Shown in pieces: positions 34,505 through 43,726 of a stretch of DNA of 64,000 nt. The stretch comes from an uncultured Persicobacter sp. (GTDB lineage: Bacteria; Bacteroidota; Bacteroidia; Cytophagales; Cyclobacteriaceae). Positions within the stretch are counted from its first letter, which is position 1, and each line of letters begins with the position of its first letter. Position numbers and translations under genes: made by a program. The notes under the pieces were generated by a model. The model was not told where the DNA came from. It saw only the letters and a list, made by a program, of their open reading frames with translations, and searched no databases. The DNA is taken from assembly GCA_947498325.1 (NCBI GenBank), contig CANMKE010000005.1, forward strand, positions 1 to 64,000. Direction: 5' to 3'.

Positions 34505-36919
34505 TTACGCTTTGGAGGTTATTTTTTTTGAGTTTTTATTCTTGTAGGTGTTGGAGTAACTCGCCGCATAAGATTTATACTTGTCAGAAGAGAACATGCC
34601 CTCTTTTACGCAATTAAGCAGGATGGAAATATTGCTGATCTGTTTTTTCTGATACAGTTCATTGATGTTATTCAACAATGTCTGTTTTGTGTAGTTTGAC
34701 CTGACCACGTAAACGGTGTTGTCCACGAGCTCCTTCAAAATAATATACTCCGACACAAAAGTGAGTGGGGGAGTATCAAGAATAATGAAATCATAGGTTT
34801 TCCGAAGCTCCTGAATTAATTCATTCATTCTTACTGACGAAATCAGGTCGATGGGATTAGGTGGTGTTGGCCCAGCCACAATAATGTCAAGGTTCTCTAC
34901 CTCTGATTTCTGAATAATACTTTTCGTATTATGCTGACCTACCAAATAGGAGCTCAGCCCTTTGTCGGTTTTAAAATGACTATTCTCCCAGTAAGTTGAT
35001 ATTTTTGGCCGTCGGAGGTCGCTTTCTACAAGAACGGTTTTCTTTCCAGACTGTGCAAGTACGATACTCAAGTTGAGCGAGCAAAAGGTTTTTCCTTCAC
35101 CACTGATAGAGGAGGTTACGCCCATCACTTTATGTTCCTCTTTAAAAGTGAGGTATTGCAGGTTCACCCTGATGGAGCGAAAGGCTTCCGCAAGGACCGT
35201 TTCGGGTTTGTAGTGGGTAATGGCCACTGCTTTCTGGTGTACCTTACTTCCATTGGGAACCATTCCCAGAATTGGGATTTCCGTCAGTTGCTCGAGCTGT
35301 TGTTTTGAAATGATATTGTCGTTGATGGCATCCAGGACCACAATGGCGATCAGCGGCAACAGTATGCCGAAAAATAGCGCCAATAAGTAGGTGATTTTTG
35401 GTTTTGGCGCCACGGGGAAGTCACTTTTCAGCATGGCCTGATCCACAATGGTTTTATTGGAAGTATTCGAAGCGATGGCAATGCCGGCCTCCGCCCGTTT
35501 TTCCAACAGGTAATTGTAGATATTATCATTGATATTGAATTGTCGCTGAATATTCACCAATGCGCGCTCATTGCTCGGAAGTTTATTGAGCGTTTTTTTA
35601 ATCTCAGCAAGTCGCTTGTTGATATCCGAAACAGCAAATTTTGTCGTATTGATGATGTTGTTCACATTCTCCTTTACCGCTGCTTTAGCGTTGGCAATTT
35701 TAGCATCAAACTGTTGGGTGATGGGATTGGAGTTTTTTGTGGAGTAACCGAGGGCCGCTCTTTCCTGATTAAGTTGCGACAGCTCGATGAGTAGGTTGGT
35801 CAAAAGTGGATCATCCACCCCAATAGAGGAAGGCGCCACGATGTCCTGAAAATCCTTCGCTGAGGCATTTAAGTAATCATAAACATATTGGTAATATTTG
35901 AGCTTCGCCTTCAATTCCCCCTGCTCGGTTTCCAGTCGGTCGAGCTTGGTATAGAGGTTGGTGGAAGTGGTGGTGATGTCGAGAATTTCATTATCAGCAC
36001 GGAAATTTTCCAATGATTTTTCCACACTTTTTAATGAATCGGAAACGCCAGCAAGCTGACCGTCAATAAACTTAATGGTTTGCAATCCCAGTTCATTCTT
36101 TTTATTCAGGTCGCTTTCCAAATAAACCTGAATGAGCATATTAACGAATTCCACTTCTTTTTCAGGGGTTGATCCCCGTAATGCAATTTCTACAATACTC
36201 GATTCCTTGGAAATCGGTGAAATGTCAAGTTTATTGACATACGTTTTGGTCATTTTGTGCAAAGGATTAATCTTGAAAGCAAAGGTTTCACCGATATAAT
36301 CAGAAAGGTCTTCCTCTAAAAATGTCACCTTAAAATTGAGGTAGTCGGTGCGGTACCACTGATTCAGCGGTAGAAGCTTGTCTTCTTGAATATCCTCAAC
36401 CTTGGTGATTTTTTTCTGCGATTCCAAATTATACAAAGGGCCTTTGTCAATATCAAAAAACACCTGAATTTCGGTATTGCTGATGACCTTGAAGTTGATG
36501 AAATTCTGTGCGAGCTGTAATTTTGAGTTGTCAAATTCCACGGAGAAAGGGGAGGTCTTATAGAGCTCTCTTTTCTTCAGTTGATTGCCCTGATAATAGG
36601 AAACATCAAAATCATCCAGGCGCATTAATGCCTTATTGATTAAGGTATATGAACTCAAAAGGCCAATTTCATCTTCCAGTTCGGTGTCCGTGGCAAAGAG
36701 TTCCATCCCTTTCATAAAGTCCTCAGGGCCAGCTTTTGAATTGTCGTCACTGACCAAAACTTTGGCAGAAATCTCAAAGACCATTGGCGAGGTATAAACG
36801 ACATAAAAGGCAATAGCCAGGCAGCCAATAATGGAAATGGCAAAAAGGTACCATCTGCTGAGTGCAGCTGAAATGAGGGCTGTAACATTTAGCTTTTCTC
36901 CTTTGATAATTGATCCCAT
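34505..36919 (-). CDS. polysaccharide co-polymerase with tyrosine autokinase domain (Wzc-like)
   Basis: 804 residues: N-terminal Wzz domain with TM near residue 28 and a long coiled-coil periplasmic arm, a second TM near 500, and a C-terminal BY-kinase. Walker A is SSISGEGKT, Walker A' is VLVESDLRRPK (E-S-D where I-D-A-D is usual) and Walker B is FIILDTPP. The tyrosine cluster in the tail (KYKSYAASYSNTY) suits autophosphorylation. It would control chain length and export of an exopolysaccharide with the Wza-like lipoprotein, encoded 5 bases upstream in one operon. Confidence 0.9.
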   Translation of the reverse strand: MGSIIKGEKLNVTALISAALSRWYLFAISIIGCLAIAFYVVYTSPMVFEISAKVLVSDDNSKAGPEDFMKGMELFATDTELEDEIGLLSSYTLINKALMRLDDFDVSYYQGNQLKKRELYKTSPFSVEFDNSKLQLAQNFINFKVISNTEIQVFFDIDKGPLYNLESQKKITKVEDIQEDKLLPLNQWYRTDYLNFKVTFLEEDLSDYIGETFAFKINPLHKMTKTYVNKLDISPISKESSIVEIALRGSTPEKEVEFVNMLIQVYLESDLNKKNELGLQTIKFIDGQLAGVSDSLKSVEKSLENFRADNEILDITTTSTNLYTKLDRLETEQGELKAKLKYYQYVYDYLNASAKDFQDIVAPSSIGVDDPLLTNLLIELSQLNQERAALGYSTKNSNPITQQFDAKIANAKAAVKENVNNIINTTKFAVSDINKRLAEIKKTLNKLPSNERALVNIQRQFNINDNIYNYLLEKRAEAGIAIASNTSNKTIVDQAMLKSDFPVAPKPKITYLLALFFGILLPLIAIVVLDAINDNIISKQQLEQLTEIPILGMVPNGSKVHQKAVAITHYKPETVLAEAFRSIRVNLQYLTFKEEHKVMGVTSSISGEGKTFCSLNLSIVLAQSGKKTVLVESDLRRPKISTYWENSHFKTDKGLSSYLVGQHNTKSIIQKSEVENLDIIVAGPTPPNPIDLISSVRMNELIQELRKTYDFIILDTPPLTFVSEYIILKELVDNTVYVVRSNYTKQTLLNNINELYQKKQISNISILLNCVKEGMFSSDKYKSYAASYSNTYKNKNSKKITSKA

Positions 36920-36924
36920 AGGTA

Positions 36925-37731
36925 TTATTGTAGGTAGTTGAGGACAAGGACAAGGGTGGATATACCAGCGAAAAAGGTCGTCAGTAAGCTCAGGTTATTT
37001 CTGGAGGTTACCGCTCCCATTGGTTCCACATAAATGATATCATTCGGCTGAAGATAGTATGCCTTCTTTTCCAGTAATTGTGGGTCGGTTAAATCCACAA
37101 CGAAAACATCGGAGCCAGCATCGGTTTGTCGTATGACTTTCACCTGCCGCTTCCCGCGTGGGCTTAAATCTCCTGCGAGCCCTATACCGTGAAAAATTGA
37201 CGCTTTGGAATGGAAGACCGTGTAACGGCCTGGGGCTCTGACTTCGCCAAGAATGGTAATATTGAAACTGACCAGTTTGGTGATCACCGTTGAGTTTTTC
37301 AGATAGTTATTGATTTCCAACTGTATCGCGTCATTGGCCTGAGCGACTGTTTTACCTCTGACGGCTATTGGCCCTGCAAATGGTAAAGTGACATTGCCCT
37401 GTTCCGAGACGGAATATCCAGTCAGGAAGAAGGCTGCTTCCGCCTGTCGGAACGACATATTATTGGTGTTTTTTCCTTTGCCGTTGAACATTCCTGTAAC
37501 ATTAGGGTCAGGACTGAGCACCTCTATGGAGAGGACATCATTGGCTTGAATCCTGTAATCTTCAATGTTTTGGGGCTGATAGGTTTTGACCTCGTCGAGC
37601 TTCATTTCCTCATCGCGGAGGTAGACCAACTTTTTATTGGAGATGCAACTGCTCAGTTGAATGCAAAGAAGAATTACAAACAAACTGAAAAAGTAAGGCT
37701 GTATTGCAGCGCTTTTTGGCGGTAGGCACAT
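36925..37731 (-). CDS. Wza-like polysaccharide export lipoprotein
   Basis: 268 residues with a lipobox (LSSC, C29), Poly_export domain (YRIQANDVLSIEVLSP), SLBB-like repeats (VSEQGNVTLPFAGPIAVRGKTVAQA; FNITILGEVRAPGRYTV) and a C-terminal hydrophobic helix ending LVLNYL, which in Wza inserts in the outer membrane. It forms the outer-membrane channel for capsule or exopolysaccharide. The kinase-fused partner follows 5 bases later. Glycosyltransferase genes are not adjacent. Confidence 0.9.
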   Translation of the reverse strand: MCLPPKSAAIQPYFFSLFVILLCIQLSSCISNKKLVYLRDEEMKLDEVKTYQPQNIEDYRIQANDVLSIEVLSPDPNVTGMFNGKGKNTNNMSFRQAEAAFFLTGYSVSEQGNVTLPFAGPIAVRGKTVAQANDAIQLEINNYLKNSTVITKLVSFNITILGEVRAPGRYTVFHSKASIFHGIGLAGDLSPRGKRQVKVIRQTDAGSDVFVVDLTDPQLLEKKAYYLQPNDIIYVEPMGAVTSRNNLSLLTTFFAGISTLVLVLNYLQ

Positions 37732-37875
37732 AAGGTTAGGTTATTGGGTAAATGCTTTTTTACAGTTACGAATAAACCTATGCAAGTGCACTAATTGTTG
37801 AATTATTTTTGTTTAAAAAGTAGCTGATCGATACATATTTAGGATGACCTTACTTTAAACTTGCCATGTAAGAAA

Positions 37876-37906
37876 ACAAAAAAGCACGCTGTGATCAGCG
37901 TGCTTT
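37876..37906 (-). terminator. terminator of the two-component operon
   Basis: AAAGCACGCTG (37881-37891), TGAT loop, CAGCGTGCTTT (37896-37906), a perfect 11-bp stem with A6 on the left giving a minus-strand U-tract. Confidence 0.92.
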
Positions 37907-37909
37907 AAA

Positions 37910-39268
37910 TTATTTTTTCATCTTGAATTGACAATGTGCCGTGGTGCCTTCCCCAACTTTGGAACTGAGTTCCAGTCGGCCGCCACAAATGGCAATAATT
38001 TTGGCAGCCAAGGCCAGTCCAATACCGTTCCCTGGTGCAAAATCTTTGGCACGTTGCGATCGGTAAAATGGCTGGGTAACCTTACGGACATCCTCAGGAT
38101 CAATACCAATACCTTTATCAATAATTCTGATGTTGGCAACGGGACCTTCATGGTAATACTGTATCTCTACAGGTCTTTTTTGAGAGTACTTCAAGGCATT
38201 TTCTGCCAGGTTTCCAATCGCTAATCTCAGCAAGCCTTCGTTACCCATGATCTCCATGTCGTCAGCATCTTCAGGCATATCCCAAAAATCAAGTTTGATT
38301 TCTCCCTGTGGGTGTTGCATCTGAATTTCAAATATCAGTTCATCCAGTCGTACAGGAACCAGTTTTTCAGCCAGCAAGCCTTCACTTGTTTTGGCCAAAG
38401 TCAGCAACTGATTAATAATTTCGCGCAGGGATTTTGCACGGATTAGCGCTGTACTTACTCCTTCGTGATATTCTTCCACCGATCGTTCACGCATCAGCAT
38501 CACTTCCAACTCCCCAATAAGGGCGGTAAGTGGTGTGCGCAATTCATGACTGGCATTTGAAACAAAGCTTTTTTGCTGCTGAAAGCCCTCCTGAATACGG
38601 TCGAGCATACCATTAAATGAATTCGCCAGTTGCGCAATTTCATCCTTGCCATTTCCTTCAGGAAGCCGCTCTTCAAGATTAGAGGTGGTGATGTTTCCTA
38701 CCCCACGAATCACTGAATTGATCGGCCTCAGTACTTTTTCTGCAAAAAACCAGCTCGTCAGCATTACCGTCACCAAACTGACTAAATAACTGAAGAGCAT
38801 AATGAGCCATAAAGTACTCAGGTATTGCTCGCCATTGGAGTCCTGAGCACAAACAACCACAATATATTCTCCTGTATTATCGCGCTTATATTTGGCAACA
38901 TACAATCGCTTGTTGGCTGAAAACTGCACGACCTTTTGCTCCCTGACATTATTGAAGGTAAAGGGCATATCTTCAAACTCTGGGAGCAGTGGCGGAAGCA
39001 CTGGACTCATCTGATCATCAAAAATCTGATCAATTTCTTCAGGAAGCTTTTTGAGGTACCTTGCGGCAAAATCCGCATAAATGGTGGCCTCAAGTTCATC
39101 CTTTTCAAAGTAAATCTTAGAAACAATCTGAACCCGTTGTTCCAGTCGCTCATAAAATTTCACTTCAATAATTGCCTGGGTAATATAATACACCCCTCCA
39201 AGAATTAATGCCAAAAGGACACTAAAAAGAAGGGTGGTATTAAGGGCAATTTTTAAACGGATTTTCAT
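37910..39268 (-). CDS. sensor histidine kinase (HAMP)
   Basis: 452 residues: TM1 (~12-32), a periplasmic sensor of about 120 residues, TM2 (~160-182), HAMP, HisKA with SNASHELRTPLT (His241), and HATPase_c with N (NLAENALKYS), G1 (DKGIGI) and G2 (GNGIGLALAAK) boxes. It is the sensor of the response regulator encoded just upstream: the two genes overlap by 4 bases (39265-39268, ATGA), indicating coupled translation. The signal is unknown. Confidence 0.93.
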   Translation of the reverse strand: MKIRLKIALNTTLLFSVLLALILGGVYYITQAIIEVKFYERLEQRVQIVSKIYFEKDELEATIYADFAARYLKKLPEEIDQIFDDQMSPVLPPLLPEFEDMPFTFNNVREQKVVQFSANKRLYVAKYKRDNTGEYIVVVCAQDSNGEQYLSTLWLIMLFSYLVSLVTVMLTSWFFAEKVLRPINSVIRGVGNITTSNLEERLPEGNGKDEIAQLANSFNGMLDRIQEGFQQQKSFVSNASHELRTPLTALIGELEVMLMRERSVEEYHEGVSTALIRAKSLREIINQLLTLAKTSEGLLAEKLVPVRLDELIFEIQMQHPQGEIKLDFWDMPEDADDMEIMGNEGLLRLAIGNLAENALKYSQKRPVEIQYYHEGPVANIRIIDKGIGIDPEDVRKVTQPFYRSQRAKDFAPGNGIGLALAAKIIAICGGRLELSSKVGEGTTAHCQFKMKK

Positions 39269-39972
39269 GCAGAAGCTGCTTCTTCATCCTTCAAAATATA
39301 ACCAAAACCTACACGGGTGTGGATCAGTTTGGTGTCGAATTCTTTATCTACTTTCTTACGAAGGTAATTCACATAAACATCAACAATGTTGGTTCCCGAA
39401 TCGAAAGTCAATCCCCAGATTTTCTCTGCGATAGTCGCGCGGTCCAATACTTTGTTTTTGTTTCTCAGGAACAATTCCAAAAGGGCAAATTCTTTAGCTG
39501 TAAGCTGAATTTCCTTGCTGTCGCGAGTAACTTGTTTGTTATCCAAATCGCAAACCAAATCAGCAGCCGCCAATTTGCGGTGTTCAGTTTCAACAGGAGC
39601 ACTTGCACCTAAAGTTGAACGTCTGATAAGGGCTTTTACACGCGCTTCCAATTCACCGAAATCAAAAGGTTTAGGAAGGTAATCATCAGCTCCCGCATTC
39701 AGACCTTTTACTTTATCGTCAGTGGTATCCAAAGCGGTAAGCATAAGGATTGGCACTTCGTAGTTGGTCATTCTGATGTGTTTACACACTTCGATACCGT
39801 TCATCTTAGGCAGCATCAAATCCAGAATAATCAAATTATAAGTATCTGAGGTCGCCAGGTCAAGGCCTGTTTTACCATCTGAAGCGACAACTACTTCGTA
39901 ATTTCTTTCACTTAATCCTTTTTTGATAAATTCCGAGATTTGGAATTCATCTTCAACTAATAAAATTTTCAT
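39265..39972 (-). CDS. OmpR-family response regulator
   Basis: 235 residues: receiver domain with acidic pair ED/E, phosphoacceptor D51 (LIILDLMLPKMNG) and conserved K (FLPKPFDFGEL), followed by a winged-helix DNA-binding domain (KEIQLTAKEFALLELFLRNKNKVLDRATI). It binds DNA after phosphorylation by the overlapping histidine kinase. Its regulon is unknown; the neighbouring Wza/Wzc operon is a candidate only by position. Confidence 0.95.
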   Translation of the reverse strand: MKILLVEDEFQISEFIKKGLSERNYEVVVASDGKTGLDLATSDTYNLIILDLMLPKMNGIEVCKHIRMTNYEVPILMLTALDTTDDKVKGLNAGADDYLPKPFDFGELEARVKALIRRSTLGASAPVETEHRKLAAADLVCDLDNKQVTRDSKEIQLTAKEFALLELFLRNKNKVLDRATIAEKIWGLTFDSGTNIVDVYVNYLRKKVDKEFDTKLIHTRVGFGYILKDEEAASA

Positions 39973-40634
39973 GTTTCGGAATTGCGTTTATATGAATAAT
40001 CCTCCATTTGTAATAGTAACAAATTTCGAACCAAAACCTCCTTTTAGGAAATCAATGATGATTTTCTTTCACATTAAATTAAGTTTTTTTTACCGTAATT
40101 GCATGATTTATTGCAGAATAAATGCAGTTACTAAGGCTAATTTAATGATTATCAAGCTGTTTTGTTGGTGTGTTCGATCGTCTTTTTTTAGGAGGATAAA
40201 TTTAAAATATATTACTATTGATTAATTATCAACTTAAACTTGAAAGATAAGGTGTTAAAGGGTGACTTTAAATATTAATACAATTGTTTTTGTGTTAAAC
40301 AATCAAGGAATTGATAATGCTTTATTGTACTTATCAAAGGAATACTTTTTACAGATGATTTATTAAATCCGTTTAACCTTTATTGGTGTATTCTTATAGC
40401 AGGTTAAAAAAGAGGTGATGAAAAATGATGCCATAATCACCGATGTACCGAATTCAGCTATTATTAAATTGAAATTGGATACTTTATCTTGTTTGTTGAA
40501 CTGTATTAAGCGGCCTGATGCTGGATTATTGTCTGCAACATTGAAGCATCAGACCAATTTTACAATTACTTTTGTCCTGTTGATTGAATTGAGCAGCGGA
40601 TTTCAATTCATCGCTTTAAATTCAGAAAGATTTT
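39973..40634. other. intergenic region, no supported gene
   Basis: An AT-rich 660-base gap between divergent transcripts. A stem-loop TGCAT-TTATT/AATAA-ATGCA with a 3-base bulge and GCAG loop lies at 40100-40126. A 102-codon frame from 40415 runs into the ABC-ATPase start in a different frame; I see no likeness or signal for it and leave it out. Confidence 0.5.
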
Positions 40635-42329
40635 ATGAACCAATTAAGAAAATTACTTTCCACGATCAATGGGCAATCTTACGGCGCCTATCGCAAAATA
40701 GCAGGTGCTTATCAGTTCGATGATTATCAGCTTGAGGTGGTAAGGGTACAAGGGGATCCATTTGCAGGCCCCTCTTTGATGCGGCTGAACTTTTCATTGG
40801 CTTCTTTTGGCTATTCGAGTGCGTTATACTCCAATAAGGCAAAGATCGTTGGTCTGGAGAATGCAATCCATCACCTTGCTGCAGAAGGCCTAAAAGGTGG
40901 TGCACGACGCGGGAGTGGTAAAAGCGGACTGATCGAACTGCAGCGATGTGGGCAACAGATGTTCAGAAGGTCAGCGGTTGAAATTAAAGGTGGTCAGCTT
41001 TTTCTGACTTTTTTTGTGGGTTTACCTGCAGCAGGCCGCCGTGTTCTGGGTAAGGAAGCCATCATGATGTTCTTTGAGGACTTGCCTTCCTGGGTCTCCA
41101 GCCTCCGAGTCAATCAGCAGAATACGAAACGCATTGATGCCTTTGTAAATACCAATCAGCGGGCAGAAAAGGTGCGTGATTTACTGAGGGAAAAGCAATG
41201 GCTTGCGTTCATTGCCAATGGCAGTATTTTGGCGCGGAAATCAGGTGTAGACGATCGGCCAATGCTTAATGCAGTGCCTTTCTCAAGCCCGAAATCCATG
41301 GAGGAAACCATTGATGTTGACGGGGAAAAGATTACAGGCATGGCCATTCCCAAAGGAATTACGGTCATTACTGGCGGTGGATTTCATGGAAAATCTACTT
41401 TGTTGAACGCCCTTGAAATGGGGGTGTATAATCATATTCCCAACGATGGCCGAACATTGTGCATTACCGATGAAGACGCGGTGAAGGTTCGTGCCGAAGA
41501 TGGGCGTTATGTTGATGCCGTAGATATTTCCCCATTTATCAATAACCTTCCTCACCGTAAAGATACACAGTCGTTCAGTACCGAAAATGCTTCTGGCTCC
41601 ACGTCTCAGGCCACCAACATCATCGAGGCGATTGGCTGCGGAGCAAAGTGCCTTTTGATTGATGAAGATACTTCTGCCTCCAATTTTATGATCAGGGATC
41701 AGCAGGTACAACAACTGATTTCAACAGCAAAAGAACCGATCACTGCTTATATCGAGCGAATTCAGGAGTTGAGGACCAAAGGGGTCTCTACGATTTTGGT
41801 GATTGGCGGCATCGGTGATTATTTTGGGGTGGCTGATCATGTGTTGATGCTTGACGAATATGAGGTACGTGAGGTAACCCAGCGTGCACGTGAAATTGCA
41901 GGGCCGCGTGAGTATCAGCAAGCAGGAGTATTTTCTATGGACCTGAAACCTTTCAATTGGTCATTGGCAGCGAAACATTTTGGCGACCGATCAAAAATGT
42001 CGGTCAGGGGCAGGGATGAGTTATCCGTAAACAGAGACGCCATAGATTTGAGGGCTTTGGAGCAGTTGGTTGAAGCTGAGCAGGCAATGATGGCTGGAAA
42101 GCTGATAGGTTTACAGTCCAAGAAGGCGTTGTTTGGACAGGGGAGCTTGGCCGAGATGGCGGAGAGAGTAAAGGAACAGTTAAAAAATGCCGACTTCAGT
42201 GATCTTTTTGGGATTCACGGCGGACTTTCTTATGTTAGAAAGTATGAGTGGGTGGCCATTCTGAAACGATGGAATGTCAGTGTTCCCACACCGCCCAAAG
42301 GTGGCAAAAGACATGGTAGAAGATACTAA
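40635..42329 (+). CDS. ABC-class ATPase domain protein (DUF2791/COG3044-like)
   Basis: 564 residues. I recognise the bacterial ABC-ATPase-of-unknown-function family: N-terminal GYRGYKD-type region (GQSYGAYRKIAGAYQF), then Walker A GGGFHGKST, a glycine/serine-rich signature (ASGSTSQA) in place of LSGGQ, Walker B CLLIDEDTSASNFM and a switch-like loop. The family (MRB1590-like in trypanosomes) is linked to RNA; a bacterial role is not known. No transmembrane segment, so cytosolic. Two small genes follow closely (12 and ~85 bases), possibly one transcription unit. Confidence 0.8.
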   Translation: MNQLRKLLSTINGQSYGAYRKIAGAYQFDDYQLEVVRVQGDPFAGPSLMRLNFSLASFGYSSALYSNKAKIVGLENAIHHLAAEGLKGGARRGSGKSGLIELQRCGQQMFRRSAVEIKGGQLFLTFFVGLPAAGRRVLGKEAIMMFFEDLPSWVSSLRVNQQNTKRIDAFVNTNQRAEKVRDLLREKQWLAFIANGSILARKSGVDDRPMLNAVPFSSPKSMEETIDVDGEKITGMAIPKGITVITGGGFHGKSTLLNALEMGVYNHIPNDGRTLCITDEDAVKVRAEDGRYVDAVDISPFINNLPHRKDTQSFSTENASGSTSQATNIIEAIGCGAKCLLIDEDTSASNFMIRDQQVQQLISTAKEPITAYIERIQELRTKGVSTILVIGGIGDYFGVADHVLMLDEYEVREVTQRAREIAGPREYQQAGVFSMDLKPFNWSLAAKHFGDRSKMSVRGRDELSVNRDAIDLRALEQLVEAEQAMMAGKLIGLQSKKALFGQGSLAEMAERVKEQLKNADFSDLFGIHGGLSYVRKYEWVAILKRWNVSVPTPPKGGKRHGRRY

Positions 42330-42341
42330 TTTTTTTTTAAG

Positions 42342-42998
42342 ATGAGAAGTACCGATTTTTTTGATCTCTCCAAAAGCATGATTGGGCCTTATTTGAAGGC
42401 GCAGTCTGTTTTCGAGGTGCTGGCCAATTTGCCTGAAATTATCCTTGAACTGATTAATCAATTACCACCTGATTTTCACCATATAGGTCATCAGGTGTGG
42501 GTGGAAGAAGGAGTGATGATTGATGAGCATGTGAAAATGACTGGCCCTGCGATTATTGGGCGTGGTACCGAGATTCGGCATGGGGCACTCCTCAGGCCAA
42601 ATGTAATTATTGGGCGAGGCTGTGTTGTCGGGAATTCTTCGGAGATTAAACATGCCATCCTGTTTGATGGCGCCCAGGCGCCACATTTCAATTATATTGG
42701 TGATGGTATCATGGGTTACAAGGCCCATTTGGGGGCAGGAGCAATCATGTCGAATTTTCGATCGATTGAGGGAGAAATAGTGATTCGCTTTCCTGATGGA
42801 CGAAAAGTCGCCAGTGGGCTGGAGAAGTTCAGTGGTTTATTGGGAGATTTTGTGGAAGTGGGGTGCCAGTCGGTATTGAACCCTGGCTTTGCTGTTGGGA
42901 AAAGTACGGTCATCTACCCACTTCAATCAGTTCGTGGAGCAGTTCCATCTCATGTAATTTATAAAACGGCTACTGAAATTGTTGAAAAAAGAGCGTAG
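42342..42998 (+). CDS. left-handed beta-helix protein (GlmU-C-terminal-like)
   Basis: 218 residues: an N-terminal helical segment, then hexapeptide repeats (VWVEEGVMIDEHVKMTGPAIIGRGTEIRHGALLRPNVIIGRGCVVG) that form a left-handed beta-helix, as in the acetyltransferase half of GlmU and sugar-nucleotide acyltransferases. A uridyltransferase domain is absent. It may be an acyltransferase on nucleotide sugars or a stand-alone binding protein. Its start is 12 bases after the ATPase stop, which suggests co-transcription. Confidence 0.7.
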   Translation: MRSTDFFDLSKSMIGPYLKAQSVFEVLANLPEIILELINQLPPDFHHIGHQVWVEEGVMIDEHVKMTGPAIIGRGTEIRHGALLRPNVIIGRGCVVGNSSEIKHAILFDGAQAPHFNYIGDGIMGYKAHLGAGAIMSNFRSIEGEIVIRFPDGRKVASGLEKFSGLLGDFVEVGCQSVLNPGFAVGKSTVIYPLQSVRGAVPSHVIYKTATEIVEKRA

Positions 42999-43082
42999 CA
43001 GACTGATTTAAGTAATTTGAAATCAACATTAATTTGCTTAAAAAGCTGTATCTTTCGATGTGAAATCAATAAAAACGGAAGG

Positions 43083-43451
43083 ATGTCGAAAGTTATTTTA
43101 GAAGGGAAGTGCCCAAGGTGTCATCAGGGGGATATGTTCCAGTACCCTTTGGCTAAATTGCATAAATTCAGTGATATGAATGAAAAATGTGCACACTGTG
43201 ATTTCCGATTTGAAGTGGAACCAGGGTTCTTTTTCGGGGCAATGTACATTTCCTACGCTGTTTCTGTTGCCATTTTTATTGCCGTAAGTATTGGCCTGAA
43301 TGTGCTGGTGGAAGAACCCAGCCTTTGGATGTACCTGGCGGGGATCAGTATTGTGGCCATCACGTTATTGCCTTTTACTTTCAGGTATTCCCGAATTATA
43401 TTTTTGCACTGGTTCGGAGGGGTCAAATACGATGCTTCCTTCGCTAAATAA
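43083..43451 (+). CDS. DUF983 membrane protein with zinc ribbon
   Basis: Starting at ATG 43083 (MSKVILEGKCPRC), 122 residues with a zinc ribbon (CPRCHQGDMF ... CAHCDF, two CxxC) followed by two predicted membrane segments. An upstream ATG at 43017 would add 22 residues unlike the family. DUF983 proteins are widespread in Bacteroidota with no assigned role. It follows the beta-helix gene by 84 bases. Confidence 0.8.
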   Translation: MSKVILEGKCPRCHQGDMFQYPLAKLHKFSDMNEKCAHCDFRFEVEPGFFFGAMYISYAVSVAIFIAVSIGLNVLVEEPSLWMYLAGISIVAITLLPFTFRYSRIIFLHWFGGVKYDASFAK

Positions 43452-43590
43452 TGTCAAACTGGGTTTAATTGTCCCTTTTTGGGAAGTGTAAATAATTGAA
43501 AATTAGACAATTAAGCTTGTTGAGGTGATTTTATGTTAATATTCAAATATTATTTAAGACAATTACGATATATATAAGGCTGACCCAATT

Positions 43591-43608
43591 TTGGCATAAA
43601 GCTTGCAA
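43591..43608 (+). promoter_or_regulatory. sigma-54-like (-24/-12) promoter
   Basis: TTGGCATAAAGCTTGCA at 43591-43607 matches TGGCA-N6-TTGCA with the correct GG-to-GC spacing (12 bases; GG 43593-43594, GC 43605-43606). No plus-strand gene follows: a terminator starts 32 bases downstream. Confidence 0.4.
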
Positions 43609-43639
43609 ATTAAATTGCATAGGTTGATGTTGGGTTGAG

Positions 43640-43673
43640 GGGCGGAAATACTTTGTGTTTTCGCCCTTTTTTT
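43640..43673 (+). terminator. plus-strand intrinsic terminator
   Basis: GGGCGGAAA (43640-43648) pairs with TTTTCGCCC (43658-43666) including one G-U, followed by T7. It would end a short (~55-nt) transcript from the -24/-12 promoter, or be a distal terminator of the DUF983 transcript. Confidence 0.85.
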
Positions 43674-43680
43674 ATGCCAC

Positions 43681-43704
43681 AAAAAAAACCACCCGAAGGT
43701 GGTT
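43681..43704 (-). terminator. terminator of the PagL-like operon
   Basis: AACCACC (43687-43693), CGAA loop, GGTGGTT (43698-43704), with A8 on the left giving a minus-strand U-tract directly after the operon's last gene. Confidence 0.88.
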
Positions 43705-43726
43705 CTTAGCATTTCTTTATGAGTGC

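Noticed and set aside
40415-40723. 102-codon plus-strand frame before the ABC-ATPase
   Set aside because: It overlaps the ATPase start out of frame by about 90 bases, has no recognisable domain or start signal, and its composition looks like translated AT-rich DNA.
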